Shown: positions 35,760 through 44,541, numbered from the stretch's first letter. The stretch: 64,000 nt of DNA from UBA8199 sp035358715 (GCA_035358715.1 DAOPPX010000001.1:248001-312000); one strand, 5' to 3'. The notes: generated by a model from the sequence alone, not told the origin. A program made the numbers and translations.

Positions 35760-37127
35760 TTAGAGGTAGATGACGGTTCCAGGGATGGCGAGGCCGGCGA
35801 CGGCGCCCAGGTTGCACTGCTTGGTGGTGGTCACCCAGACAAAGTCGCAAGGGACCGTGTCCGGGAACGAGCCGGCCAGGTCAGTGAAAACCACCGCCAA
35901 ATCGCACTTGTACTGGCTGTTGCCGCCGGGCGGCGGACCGCCGTTCTCCTGCATTTCCCGAATATTGGCGGCGATGCAGCGGAAGTCAGTGCCGCCCCCG
36001 CCGACGATAGCCAACTGGCTGAGCTTCTCGACGGGGTCCTCTCCTTCGCCCACCTCGATCCGGCTCAGAATGCCGGTATCGAAACAACTGATGCCGTAGG
36101 TCATGCTTTTCTTCCGCTTGGTGAAGAAGTCGCGGAAGACCTTCATGCAATCGCCGATGTCCCCGGCCGAGATGCTGCCGGAGCAGTCGATGAACAACTC
36201 GATGTGCCCGGTTTTTTCTTCGATGGGGTCGGCTTTGCGGGGGGCGAAATAATCGTTGGCCAGCTTGCGGTTGTGATAGAGGGCCAGGTCGTCGGCAACG
36301 GGATACTTTGAGCGCAGACAATCCATGATGGCCTCGCTCGCGTCGCGGGGCGGGTTGGCCTTGAAGTAGAGCAGGCGAATGCCGTTGAATCCCTGGCTGC
36401 CGAAATCGTTGGTCTTGGTGAATTCGGCCACCCAATCGTTGATCAGTTCCTGCGCGAAGGTTTCGTGGACCGGCGACGAATAATCCTGGAGGCTGGCGAC
36501 GCACCCGTTCAAATGAGTCAACTGGAGGAGCGGCGTATGCGTGACGTCGCCGACTGCAACGGTGCCTTGTTCCAACTGGCTCAGCGCTTCTTCCGCCATC
36601 TTCGGTCCTGCCTGCAAGGCCATGAGCGCCTTGAACACATATCCGTTCTGCTCCCAGAGGGGCGCGTTGGCGGGCTGCTTGATCCCGAGGGATTGCATGT
36701 GGGCCAGCACGGCCTGGGTTTGCGCCAAGCTCAACAATTGCTGCTGCTCGGCAGGTGCCTTGAGATAACGCGTTTGGTATCCGAGCGCGAAGTGGCTCGT
36801 GTGGAACAGGACCAGCCAGAACACCGCCTGGTTCTTTTCGTCTTCGCTGATCGGCGCAGTTTCGATTGCCTGGATGAGGCGGGTGTTCAACCGCAGCGTG
36901 TCTGACCAAATGAAGCTTTGCTGGTCCAGCTCCACTTTCAGGTGACGCTCGAAGATACTGCAAAAGGGGCGCACCAACGGCTTGTCGCGGTGCGCGTGGA
37001 AACCTTTGGCCAATCGCGCCTCCAAAGGCGAGAGCAGGCCGCCCAGGGTTTTACTGACCGCGCGTTGAGCAGTGGCAATGTTGGCGTCGTTCAGGGGACG
37101 CACGGGAGACGTTGTCGTCGTGTTCAT
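35760..37127 (-). CDS. VWA-domain protein (DUF2201-like partner of the MoxR ATPase)
   Basis: 455 aa from the ATG at 37127; the open frame upstream to 37166 has no better start. The C-terminal VWA domain (about 300-455) keeps the MIDAS residues: ELFIDCSGSIS (DxSGS), then GGGTDFR for the threonine/aspartate site. The N-terminal region aligns in plan with the metallopeptidase-like part of DUF2201/VWA proteins, but where HExxH is expected it reads LFHTSHFALGY, lacking the first His and the Glu, so it is probably not a peptidase. It heads the operon of helicase, clamp and MoxR and should form the classic MoxR-VWA pair with 28896-30050. Confidence 0.85.
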   Translation of the reverse strand: MNTTTTSPVRPLNDANIATAQRAVSKTLGGLLSPLEARLAKGFHAHRDKPLVRPFCSIFERHLKVELDQQSFIWSDTLRLNTRLIQAIETAPISEDEKNQAVFWLVLFHTSHFALGYQTRYLKAPAEQQQLLSLAQTQAVLAHMQSLGIKQPANAPLWEQNGYVFKALMALQAGPKMAEEALSQLEQGTVAVGDVTHTPLLQLTHLNGCVASLQDYSSPVHETFAQELINDWVAEFTKTNDFGSQGFNGIRLLYFKANPPRDASEAIMDCLRSKYPVADDLALYHNRKLANDYFAPRKADPIEEKTGHIELFIDCSGSISAGDIGDCMKVFRDFFTKRKKSMTYGISCFDTGILSRIEVGEGEDPVEKLSQLAIVGGGGTDFRCIAANIREMQENGGPPPGGNSQYKCDLAVVFTDLAGSFPDTVPCDFVWVTTTKQCNLGAVAGLAIPGTVIYL

Positions 37128-37393
37128 GCGGTTTGTTGTTTGGTGGCAAACTGCCCTGGGTTGCATCTGCGCTTTCCCACCTTCTGGCGCTCCGCGGACC
37201 TCACAGAGGCATTGCGTCAGACGGTTTGGCCTTCCGCATATTTCAAAGGCAAAGCCCTAGAATGGTATTGTCGGCCGGCCAGGTGAACGACTGACATAAG
37301 CTCCCGGTCGGGAGGAAAAGCGCTGGTGTAACTGTTGCCCGGCGTGGATGTCAGAAGGCACAAAGGGGCGGTCACACCACAGATACCAAACGT
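37128..37393. other. Divergent intergenic region with long pilin leader
   Basis: 266 bases between the VWA gene (minus) and pilin 1 (plus). It contains the plus-strand hexamer TAGAAT at 37258-37263 and a perfect stem CTCCC-GGTC-GGGAG at 37301-37314 within the predicted leader. I compared the leader by eye with c-di-GMP riboswitches and did not find the conserved core. No minus-strand TAnAAT promoter is evident for the VWA operon. Confidence 0.5.
37258..37263 (+). promoter_or_regulatory. -10 element TAGAAT upstream of pilin 1
   Basis: The plus strand reads CCTAGAATGGTATTG, the window's TAnAATGG pattern, 130 nt before the pilin ATG. Unlike the other sites it would give a leader of about 120 nt, which includes the hairpin at 37301-37314. 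Confidence 0.4.
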
Positions 37394-37747
37394 ATGAAAC
37401 TTATGAACCTCCGCAGAAAAGCCAAGGGCTTCACCCTGGTTGAACTCATCGCCGTGGTCAGTGTCATCCTGATCCTGGTGGCGATTGTCGTGCCCCGCAT
37501 CGGTGACCTGCGTGGCCAGGCTACCAATGCCCGCGCGCAATCGAACGCCAAGATCGTCCAAAGCGCTATCGAACGCGCCGCCGTCGAAGGGGCGCTCACG
37601 GCCGCCAACGCGACCGACCAGGCGTCGGTTTACAGCGTGCTGACCACCGCCACCAACGGGATGTCCGGCGCCCCGTATCTCTCCGAGATGCCGAACCCGA
37701 CTCCCTCCATCAGCGGGTCATTCCCGAACTTCACGGTGAGCCCGTAG
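37394..37747 (+). CDS. Type IV pilin / pseudopilin 1
   Basis: 117 aa. A short basic leader (MKLMNLRRKAKG) precedes the processing site G|FTLVELIAVV, with the conserved glutamate at +5 and a hydrophobic helix (VSVILILVAIVVPRI). The rest is a short pilin head without cysteines (SAIERAAVEGALTAANATDQASVY). It is a substrate for the prepilin peptidase at 25012-25983. It is small and could be the major pilin or a pseudopilin. It is followed by the strongest terminator in the window, so it is transcribed alone, as major pilins often are. Confidence 0.9.
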   Translation: MKLMNLRRKAKGFTLVELIAVVSVILILVAIVVPRIGDLRGQATNARAQSNAKIVQSAIERAAVEGALTAANATDQASVYSVLTTATNGMSGAPYLSEMPNPTPSISGSFPNFTVSP

Positions 37748-37764
37748 CGGGATGGAGCGAACAA

Positions 37765-37800
37765 AACCCCGGCGGGCGACCGCCGGGGTTCTTCGTTTTA
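37765..37800 (+). terminator. Rho-independent terminator after pilin 1
   Basis: AACCCCGGCGG (37765-37775) pairs with CCGCCGGGGTT (37780-37790), 11 bp, over the tetraloop GCGA, followed by CTTCGTTTT. It lies 18 nt after the pilin stop. Confidence 0.9.
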
Positions 37801-37843
37801 CGCGGGATCTTCAACTCGGCAAAAGCACGAAGCCTAAGAGTCA

Positions 37844-38230
37844 ATGATGAATCCAATGCCTCGGGCTGAGAAGCGCGGGTTTACGCTCATTGAGATTTTG
37901 GCGGTAGTCGCCGTTCTATTCATACTGGCTGCAATGGTGATTCCGCGGATCGTGGTCATTCGCACCCAATCAATCCAGCAGCGCAACAACTATAACAGCC
38001 GTCAGATCGTAGCCGCAATCGAGCGCTTCCAGTGGGATGGCGGCGTCCTGACAAACCTCTGTATTATCGATTCGGTTTCAGGACAGCTTTCCGATGCCAG
38101 CGTTGATTCCGTGATTGCCCAACTGGTCGGGAGCAATAAGCTCTACCCCTCCGACCACCTCTCTTCCAGGCAGATCTCGATGTACTCCAGCGGCGGTTTC
38201 CTCTCGGCATTCGGCACCCAGGACAACTGA
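37844..38230 (+). CDS. Type IV pilin / pseudopilin 2
   Basis: 128 aa. The leader MMNPMPRAEKRG is followed by the site G|FTLIEILAVV with glutamate at +5, then a membrane helix (AVLFILAAMVIPRIVVI). The head (about 30-128) has one cysteine (LTNLCIIDS) and ends SAFGTQDN. Any of the three early ATG codons (37844, 37847, 37856) would work. It follows the pilin 1 terminator, so it must have its own promoter; none is obvious in the 43 nt before it. Confidence 0.85.
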   Translation: MMNPMPRAEKRGFTLIEILAVVAVLFILAAMVIPRIVVIRTQSIQQRNNYNSRQIVAAIERFQWDGGVLTNLCIIDSVSGQLSDASVDSVIAQLVGSNKLYPSDHLSSRQISMYSSGGFLSAFGTQDN

Positions 38231-38238
38231 ACGTCCTG

Positions 38239-38634
38239 TTGCGGAACGAGGTCGTTGAGTGTGCAACGGGCTACCGGCGCCGCAAGGGTTATGTCCCGCT
38301 TGACCAGCAGCGATTGCGGTCTCAACTCAAAGTCCACGAGGTTACCGACGTCATGAGGGCCGGACTATTGGTGGCCGACCCCGGCGCCGCGTTCATTGAC
38401 GCTGGGGAGAGGGATCTCCTGAGCTACGCTGTGACGCAGGAAGCGCTGCTGTTGCTCTGCTCTCCGGATAAAGCCGCAATCAGTTCGGCCTTTCGGTTGA
38501 ATCTTTTTGACCGACTCGTCGCGCTGGAAGAATTGGCCTTGGTGGCAGGTGTGCGGAAGCACGGCTACGGGGAGAACCACACCAAGGAATGGCTGACCAG
38601 CTACAAGACCAAGGTCCAGTTGGGCATCCTGTGA
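38239..38634 (+). pseudogene. PIN-domain-like protein fragment (N-terminus missing)
   Basis: 131 codons from a TTG; the frame is open back to 38143 but only through the end of pilin 2 in another frame, and has no ATG at the front. The segment DAGERDLLSYA, then CSPDKAAI and LFDRLVALEELA, has the layout of the C-terminal half of PIN ribonucleases (acidic GE..L..A, then D..A...A..LG). The N-terminal strand with the first catalytic Asp is not present. Either it is a decayed toxin-type nuclease gene, or an intact gene of a different family with a TTG start. Confidence 0.45.
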
Positions 38635-38699
38635 GTCTGATCCGTGCTGATTCCAGATTGCTCAGGCTTTAGGCCAACGTTTCTGGCACTGCCTCCGAT

Positions 38700-39149
38700 T
38701 TACTGAGTCCAGGCCCCGGCACATTCAACTCCTGCCACCAGGCAGCGGTGCGGCGTGAACAGTTTGTTTCGTTCGATTAGCTGCTTGCCCATTTCCGTAA
38801 TGGCCCATCGTCCTTGGGGATCTCTGAAAACAAAACCGCCGCGGTAGAGCTGGGTGAAAACGTCCGGTCCCACTCTCCGGCCCTGAAGGACGGACTCCAA
38901 CGCAGCAGCCAACGCCGGCGCTGCGGTCGGAGAATTCAGCAGCCGGCAGGAAATGACGCTGTCCTGTTCGGTGGACGGAAGGATTTCTCGACCAATGCCA
39001 GAGAGGCTTTTTTCTGTCGGGATTCCAGTGGGCGCGCTGATTTCCTTCCGCTGCTGAACAAGCCTCCGGGCAGCTTGCAAGCGCAAATGAACACCTGCCG
39101 GGGCAACGGGGGGGCGTTGAGCGAAATATCGGAGCAACCACGCGAGCAT
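38700..39149 (-). CDS. Hypothetical protein, possible winged helix at C-terminus
   Basis: 149 aa. The C-terminal part (DVFTQLYRGGFVFRDPQGRWAITEMGKQL, about 100-130) reads like the recognition helix and wing of a winged-helix domain ('...G.....G.W.LT..G...'). The N-terminal half is basic and has no match. The start (ATG at 39149) is uncertain and no Shine-Dalgarno sequence or hexamer was found. It lies alone, 125 nt after the coiled-coil gene. Several overlapping frames on both strands exist here, but this is the one with protein-like composition. Confidence 0.5.
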   Translation of the reverse strand: MLAWLLRYFAQRPPVAPAGVHLRLQAARRLVQQRKEISAPTGIPTEKSLSGIGREILPSTEQDSVISCRLLNSPTAAPALAAALESVLQGRRVGPDVFTQLYRGGFVFRDPQGRWAITEMGKQLIERNKLFTPHRCLVAGVECAGAWTQ

Positions 39150-39274
39150 TCTGCGCGTCTTGCTATTGGGCGAAGCCTTTTCCGGAGGAGGATCGCCCCG
39201 CCAGGTGAATTATTACCGTCACCCTTGGCCTTCCGGACATTCCCATTCTCCGTCAAAGCCCGCGTACCCCAGGT

Positions 39275-39877
39275 TTACGGCTCTTTGGAGGATTCGGAAT
39301 TCCGTTCCACGAGTTGGCGCAAAATCCTATCCTGGTTTTTCAGCACGGTGATGGTGGTGGAAAACCGTTTTTCCTCAGTCGCCTGGAACGATTTAATCTC
39401 TCGGTCGAGTTCGGTCTGCTTGGAGGCCAGAGCGGTAGCTTGCTCGGCCAGGCGGTTTTCGAGCGCCGGGAGCTTTTTGATCTCCTCATTGAAGCTCTGC
39501 TGCCGCGCTTCATTGGCAGCCCTGAGTTTGTTGACGGTGGCCTCCAAGCTGGCGAGGTCGGCCGAGACGTCCTTTGGGATCCTCAAATTGTTGGCCGTAT
39601 TAAAGGCAGCCTGAGCTGCCGCCTGGACCCGGTTTACCTGCAGCTTCAGCGCCTGGACTTTCTGTTGCTGGAGCGAGGCGCAAACCAAGGCCCCAGCAGC
39701 CACGAGCATCGCGGCAATGGAACCGATCGTCCCAGGCGAAATCCTCCTGGACTTGGGCGACTCCAGTACACGCGGTTCCGCCTCCGCGGCTGCGGTATGT
39801 GGTTCGGATGCGGCTGGTGCGTCAGGTGCGGGACCCGGTGGCTCGATGCCGCCAATTCGTGGTGCATTCGCGTTCAT
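39275..39877 (-). CDS. Single-pass membrane protein with coiled coil
   Basis: 200 aa. A Pro/Ala-rich cytoplasmic N-terminus (about 1-48) is followed by one membrane helix (TIGSIAAMLVAAGALVCASL, about 49-68) and a long coiled coil (about 72-195; QQQKVQALKLQVNRVQAAAQ, FNEEIKKLPALENRLAEQ). No family is recognised. It is encoded 9 nt after the secretin gene, whose product also ends in a coiled coil, so the two may contact each other across the periplasm (inference). Confidence 0.75.
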   Translation of the reverse strand: MNANAPRIGGIEPPGPAPDAPAASEPHTAAAEAEPRVLESPKSRRISPGTIGSIAAMLVAAGALVCASLQQQKVQALKLQVNRVQAAAQAAFNTANNLRIPKDVSADLASLEATVNKLRAANEARQQSFNEEIKKLPALENRLAEQATALASKQTELDREIKSFQATEEKRFSTTITVLKNQDRILRQLVERNSESSKEP

Positions 39878-39886
39878 GGTATCGTG

Positions 39887-42148
39887 TTACTTCAACTGGT
39901 TCAAAAGCCGCGCGTTCTCCTTCAGTGCTTCGGCGCCGGCGGTCTTCTCTGGTTCAGCCTTTCGGGAGGGCACCGAGTTGGTTGAAACCGGAGAAGTGGT
40001 TTGCGGCTTGTCCTGGCCCGCCGCCAGCCCTTCTTTCAGCGAATTGGTGTAATCCTCTTCGGCTCGGTCCAGTGCCGCCTTGGCCGATTCCTCGTCTACC
40101 TTCAGCTTCTCAAGGCCGTCGCGGTTTTCCTCGAGTTGCTTGAGCAACTGCACTTGGTCTGTCTTGGCCTTGGAGAGCTTGGTTTCGATCTCGGATGCCG
40201 CGACGGGATCGATTGCGCCTTCGCGCTGCAGAGCGGGACGGCGTTTCTGCTGCTGCTCCAACTGCTGGACCTCGGCGGCTTTGGCGGCTGCGTCGCGCGC
40301 CAAGTCCTGGCAACGGTTCTCAGCTTCCAACCGGCGGGCAATAATCTGGTTGGCTTGTTCGGTGCGAAGCTCGAGGGCCTCCTTCTTGGCGTGGATCAAG
40401 GCTTTATCGGACCATTCTCCCTTGCGCAGGAGGAAGTTGGAGTTGGCCTCGGCGGAGAGTGTGGACTCGTCGTCGGGTTGGCTGTCCTCGACTTTGAGCT
40501 TTCCTTCGGGAATCCGCGGGTTGTTGCTCTCATCGAGGACGGTGGCGGTAATGAAGATGGTCAGGTAGTTGATGTCCTTTTTGTCCTCCTCGTTGCGGAA
40601 CAGCTTGCCCAAGCCGGGGATGTCGCCCAGGTAAGGGACTTTGCTGCGGCTCTTGCTCGACGTGGAGGTGCGCAGTCCGGCAATGACCACAGTGTCTCCG
40701 CTGTTGAGTGTGAATTCCCCGTTGAAGGCGCGTCCCGAGGTCTGCGGCACCTGTCTGGGCGGCGCACCTTGCGTGCCGGATGAGACCGTCACGAACTGAT
40801 CAAGCTGGCTGACGCTGATGGCGGTGCCGAGCTTGAGCCGGTTGCCATCCTGGATGCGCGGCAGGATGTTGATTGTGGTACCGACGTTCACAAATGACGT
40901 GTTGTCATAACCCACACCGGCCGCCCCGTTATAGGAGCCACCTGCAACCGAGCTGCCGGAAATGTAAGGAATCTGCTGTGTCGCGGCGAAGGCGGCCTCC
41001 CGCCCGTTGGCCGTGATGGTCGAGGGTTGCGCCACGGTCTCGCCCTTTTGGTCGGTGACGAAGAAGTTGAGGGTGGCGGAGATATCGTTGCGCAGAACAA
41101 TCGAACTCATCGGATTTCCAAAAGCGGAACCAAGCTGCTTGAGCGAGTTCATGGCGGCGAAGGAATTGGTGCCAGTGCTAGAGGCGGTCGTGCCCGGCGG
41201 CACCAACCCGAAGGTGAGGCCGGGAGACAGCATGTTGGCCCAGTCCACTCCCATTCGGCTCATCGGATTGGAGGTCGTGGCGAAAATGCGGACATCAATC
41301 CGGATGTTGGGATTCCTGGCATTGGCGATTTCGAGGTACTTGGAAATCCGCTCGGCCGCCTGCCGGGTGCCGCAAAGCAGCACCTGCTGCTTCTCCTCAT
41401 AGTACCAGACCTTGTTCTTGCTGTCGTCCCCCGTGTTGGCCACTTTATCCAGCAGCGCCTCGATTTCGCCATACTTTCCGCCGTTCTCCACGGTAATGGA
41501 CCCCGCATTGGCGGAAACCGCGTTGCCTCCGCCATAGCCGCCCCCATAACCGCCGCCGCCCGTGGGCGCACTTTGAGCACTGCCTTTGAACCGGTCAATG
41601 AAGTTGTCCTTTAGCTTGAATTTATAGAAGGCGACCTGGTTGGTGTACTTGCGGATCGTGTAGAGCCCGGTGCCGGCATCGTAGAGTTCCAGTCCGCGGT
41701 GTTTGAGCAAGAAGCTCAGCAGGTCCATCGGCTTGGGTTCGGTCATTTGCAGCGAGATTTCCTCCTCGGGGAGCTGGTCTTCTTGCGGCTCGAGATAGTT
41801 GAGCCCGGTCCGGCGCGCCAGCAGCCTGAACACCGAGCGGAGGGGAACGCTTTCGATGGCGAGGTAAGGCGCATCCTTGCTTTCGGTAGCATCCGGCCCC
41901 ACGGGAGTTGAATCGTTGGCCTGGACGGGGTCGTACAACCCCATCACTCGCACCTGTGTATCGGTTGTGAAAGGCAGTTTTGGTTTGGCCGATGCACCCG
42001 GGGCGGCCGGCGTCATGTCCATGGCGGTCGTTTTGTCGAAATCCGGCCGGGTTACGCTGGCGGGTTGGGCCCATAATGCGGTGCCTGCTAGGCACACATA
42101 GAACGAGAGCATCCTTCTTGCACTGGCAGCCATGAGAAATCTGGTCAT
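39887..42148 (-). CDS. pilQ: Type IV pilus / type II secretion secretin with C-terminal coiled coil
   Basis: 753 aa from the ATG at 42148, chosen because TACAAT ends 6 nt upstream; the longer frame to 42235 would run through the promoter. A signal peptide (RRMLSFYVCLAGTALWAQ) is followed by N-type domains (LRSVFRLLARRTGLNYL; a Gly/Tyr-rich insert GGGGYGGGYGGG), then the secretin domain (about 290-520) with IRIDVRIFATT, NGEFTLNSGDTVVIAGL and the signature VPYLGDIPGLGKLFR. About 180 further residues (about 560-753) form a charged coiled coil (LEAENRCQDLARDAAAKAAE), absent from usual PilQ/GspD. It makes the outer-membrane gate of the pilus. Confidence 0.9.
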   Translation of the reverse strand: MTRFLMAASARRMLSFYVCLAGTALWAQPASVTRPDFDKTTAMDMTPAAPGASAKPKLPFTTDTQVRVMGLYDPVQANDSTPVGPDATESKDAPYLAIESVPLRSVFRLLARRTGLNYLEPQEDQLPEEEISLQMTEPKPMDLLSFLLKHRGLELYDAGTGLYTIRKYTNQVAFYKFKLKDNFIDRFKGSAQSAPTGGGGYGGGYGGGNAVSANAGSITVENGGKYGEIEALLDKVANTGDDSKNKVWYYEEKQQVLLCGTRQAAERISKYLEIANARNPNIRIDVRIFATTSNPMSRMGVDWANMLSPGLTFGLVPPGTTASSTGTNSFAAMNSLKQLGSAFGNPMSSIVLRNDISATLNFFVTDQKGETVAQPSTITANGREAAFAATQQIPYISGSSVAGGSYNGAAGVGYDNTSFVNVGTTINILPRIQDGNRLKLGTAISVSQLDQFVTVSSGTQGAPPRQVPQTSGRAFNGEFTLNSGDTVVIAGLRTSTSSKSRSKVPYLGDIPGLGKLFRNEEDKKDINYLTIFITATVLDESNNPRIPEGKLKVEDSQPDDESTLSAEANSNFLLRKGEWSDKALIHAKKEALELRTEQANQIIARRLEAENRCQDLARDAAAKAAEVQQLEQQQKRRPALQREGAIDPVAASEIETKLSKAKTDQVQLLKQLEENRDGLEKLKVDEESAKAALDRAEEDYTNSLKEGLAAGQDKPQTTSPVSTNSVPSRKAEPEKTAGAEALKENARLLNQLK

Positions 42149-42154
42149 TCCTCC

Positions 42155-42160
42155 ATTGTA
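42155..42160 (-). promoter_or_regulatory. -10 element TACAAT before the secretin gene
   Basis: The minus strand reads TACAAT-GGAGGA-ATG. The 6-nt gap predicts a leaderless mRNA. GGAGGA looks like a Shine-Dalgarno sequence, but it touches the ATG and so is not at working distance. Confidence 0.6.
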
Positions 42161-42188
42161 GGGCGTTCCTGACCGGTTCATGCGCGCT

Positions 42189-44411
42189 CTATTGATGGTC
42201 ATCCTGCTCAAAATCCAAAAACAGCTTCTGCGCATCTTTCAAATCAACCTGCCCTTCATTCACCAGCTCCATGGACTGCGACAGGATAGGGCGAAAACCG
42301 AAGGCCTTTTGCGCGTGCCGCGCGATTTCGGAGTGCGTCTGGCCTTTGAGCAGGAGTTCCCGCATCCCAGCGTCCACCGGGATCACCTCGGTGATGATGC
42401 GCCGACCGGTGTAACCCTTGTGGCAATTGCGGCACCCAAGGGTGTTAGCGTGGTAGATGGCGGCATTCAGCTGCACGCTGCTCTGTTTGCGGATGCGCGA
42501 GATCTCCAGTTCGGCAGGTTTCCGGCTCTTGCGGCAGACCGGGCACAGGCGCGGGATGAGGCGCTGCGCCAGAATCAGCCGGACCGCATCCGCAATCTGG
42601 TGCGCTTCCGCCCCTAGCGCCTGCAGCCGGTCAAAAGTGCCAATCGCGGAATTGGTGTGCAGGGTCGTTAGCACCAAATGCCCGGTATTCGCTGCCTGCA
42701 CCGCGATATTTGCCACCTCCCGGTCGCGGATTTCTCCAAGCAGAATAACCTGCGGCGCCTGCCGCAGCAGAGCCCGTAGCCCCCGGGCGAACGTGAGGCC
42801 GATGGCGTCGTTAACCTGGGTCTGGCTGATGCCAGGCACGAAAATCTCAATCGGATCTTCCAAGCTTACGATGCTCAGTCGTTCACGGTCCATCTCCTGC
42901 ACGGCAGAATAAAGGGTAGTCGTCTTGCCGGAACCGGTGGGCCCTGTGACGATGACGATCCCGTTGGCCATGCCGAGCGCCCGGCGCACCAGTTGCAAGT
43001 GGCCATGGCGCATGCCCAGCTTGTCGAGATTGGGGAACCGGATGGTGGAACTCAGCAGCCGCAGGGTGATTTTCTCTTCCTGGCTGTCCAGGACCGGCAT
43101 GGTAGCGGCGCGGATTTCAAGCGGCGTTCCGCGGATGTTGAGCGTGATCTTGCCGTCCTGCGGCAGCCGCTTCTCAGTAATGTTCATCCCGGCGCGCACC
43201 TTGAGATGCAGCACGATGTTGGAGCCATACTGCTTGGGCATCCCTTCAAAGAACGTGGTGTTGATCCCATCAATCGTGAACCGGATGCGGTAATCGCTTG
43301 TCTGAGGCTCAATCAAGATATCGGAGGCGCCGCGCTTATAGGCGGCGAAAAGGGCCGCCTCGGCAATGGTCTTGATCTTCACCGTTTGCGGATCCAGGTC
43401 CTCGTCGGTGAACTGTGCCGGATCAATGGTGTCCACCGCGCTGTCAGGAAGCTCGTCCTCGCGCTTGATGTACTTCGACAGTTGAATCGTCTTGTTGACC
43501 TGGTCCTCGAGAAAGCGATTGAAATCCCGCTGCAGAATGGGGAAAAGCTGCACCGCCAGCCCCTGGCGGCGAACCTGCTCGGCCACGGTTTCCACGCTGT
43601 TGAAATTGTCCCAGTTGAGCACGTAACCCAACTGCATCAACCGCTGGTTTTCAAACAGGATGACCGCCTCAGCGGCCTTCAGGGCGCCGGAGGAGACCCG
43701 TTTGGACTCCTGCGGCACGTCCACGATATCCAGAGAGATGCAGGCTTGCCCCTTGGTCTTGCGGGAAAACCAGTATTCCCACTCCTGCGGGATTCCGGAG
43801 AACCCGTTCGATTTTTTGATTCTCTCCAGGACCATCCGCTCCTCCTCCGTCAGCGGGTTGTATGCCAGTTGCCACTCCGCCCATTCCCGCGGCGTTGCCG
43901 GCGGCGGTTTGCCATTAGCAACGCAAGCGTCTGCTGACGGACCGGGATAGCGCTGTTCCCACACCTCCGCCAGCTTCTGAAAGGTGCTCCAGGTGCAGAG
44001 GACCACCTGAGTGTTCTCCTTGTAGAGACATGCAGGCAGAGGAACGTAAGGGTCGTAATGTGCCAGGAGCAGGCCGGGTCCTTGCGTCAGGACGGGGACG
44101 TGCCCGCCGGATACCCTTTGGAATCCCATCGCCTGGCACCGGGAGAAGAGCGCTGGCACCGCGCCGACGTGGCTGTTGGTCAGGAACGGCAGCTCGAATG
44201 CTTCGGCAATGAAAGCCGTCAAATCCTCCTCTCCCAGGAAGTCTTCATCGCTGGAACGGATGCTGTTCGAAGTCAGAAACTCGAACAGGTTCGAAACGGG
44301 CTCCTCGAAGCGGAGGCAGTATTCCTGGGTAAACCGGTCGAGCAGTTGCTGTAGTCCTGGAGTGGGAAAGAGTCGTGTCCCCTCGTCTGTCGCGGCCGCT
44401 TGGGTTTCCAT
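42189..44411 (-). CDS. pilB: Pilus assembly ATPase PilB/GspE family
   Basis: 740 aa. The N-terminal region (about 1-260) is GspE-N-like but diverged. The ATPase core has Walker A TGPTGSGKTTTL (near 489), an Asp-box glutamate/Walker B VILLGEIRDREVA, and a His box TLHTNSAIGTFDRL. A tetracysteine zinc site follows (CPVC..K, then CRNC.KGYTGRR), typical of PilB/GspE and absent from PilT. It powers pilus extension. It stands as its own transcription unit with a TATAAT hexamer upstream, ends 40 nt before the secretin start, and follows sbcC on the same strand. Confidence 0.93.
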   Translation of the reverse strand: METQAAATDEGTRLFPTPGLQQLLDRFTQEYCLRFEEPVSNLFEFLTSNSIRSSDEDFLGEEDLTAFIAEAFELPFLTNSHVGAVPALFSRCQAMGFQRVSGGHVPVLTQGPGLLLAHYDPYVPLPACLYKENTQVVLCTWSTFQKLAEVWEQRYPGPSADACVANGKPPPATPREWAEWQLAYNPLTEEERMVLERIKKSNGFSGIPQEWEYWFSRKTKGQACISLDIVDVPQESKRVSSGALKAAEAVILFENQRLMQLGYVLNWDNFNSVETVAEQVRRQGLAVQLFPILQRDFNRFLEDQVNKTIQLSKYIKREDELPDSAVDTIDPAQFTDEDLDPQTVKIKTIAEAALFAAYKRGASDILIEPQTSDYRIRFTIDGINTTFFEGMPKQYGSNIVLHLKVRAGMNITEKRLPQDGKITLNIRGTPLEIRAATMPVLDSQEEKITLRLLSSTIRFPNLDKLGMRHGHLQLVRRALGMANGIVIVTGPTGSGKTTTLYSAVQEMDRERLSIVSLEDPIEIFVPGISQTQVNDAIGLTFARGLRALLRQAPQVILLGEIRDREVANIAVQAANTGHLVLTTLHTNSAIGTFDRLQALGAEAHQIADAVRLILAQRLIPRLCPVCRKSRKPAELEISRIRKQSSVQLNAAIYHANTLGCRNCHKGYTGRRIITEVIPVDAGMRELLLKGQTHSEIARHAQKAFGFRPILSQSMELVNEGQVDLKDAQKLFLDFEQDDHQ

Positions 44412-44424
44412 CGTGTTTTACCCC

Positions 44425-44430
44425 ATTATA
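44425..44430 (-). promoter_or_regulatory. -10 element TATAAT before pilB
   Basis: The minus strand reads TATAATGGGG, 13 nt before the ATG at 44411. A start about 7 nt after the hexamer gives a leader of some 6 nt without a Shine-Dalgarno sequence. Confidence 0.6.
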
Positions 44431-44541
44431 GTTCCCCCAAACCTTGCGCCGACAGCAAAGCGGCCAAATACACGAGCGCCTGCAACGGATTTACTGGATG
44501 ACCACGCCGGCTGCACGTGCGGAGCCAGGCTGTTGTTTCAA

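Noticed and set aside
37241..37290. GGCAAAGCC-like segment suggesting a c-di-GMP riboswitch
   Set aside because: The conserved paired core and second half of the aptamer are not found, and the segment overlaps the TAGAAT hexamer.
42149..42235. N-terminal extension of the secretin
   Set aside because: The extra residues would run through the TACAAT promoter and bury the signal peptide.
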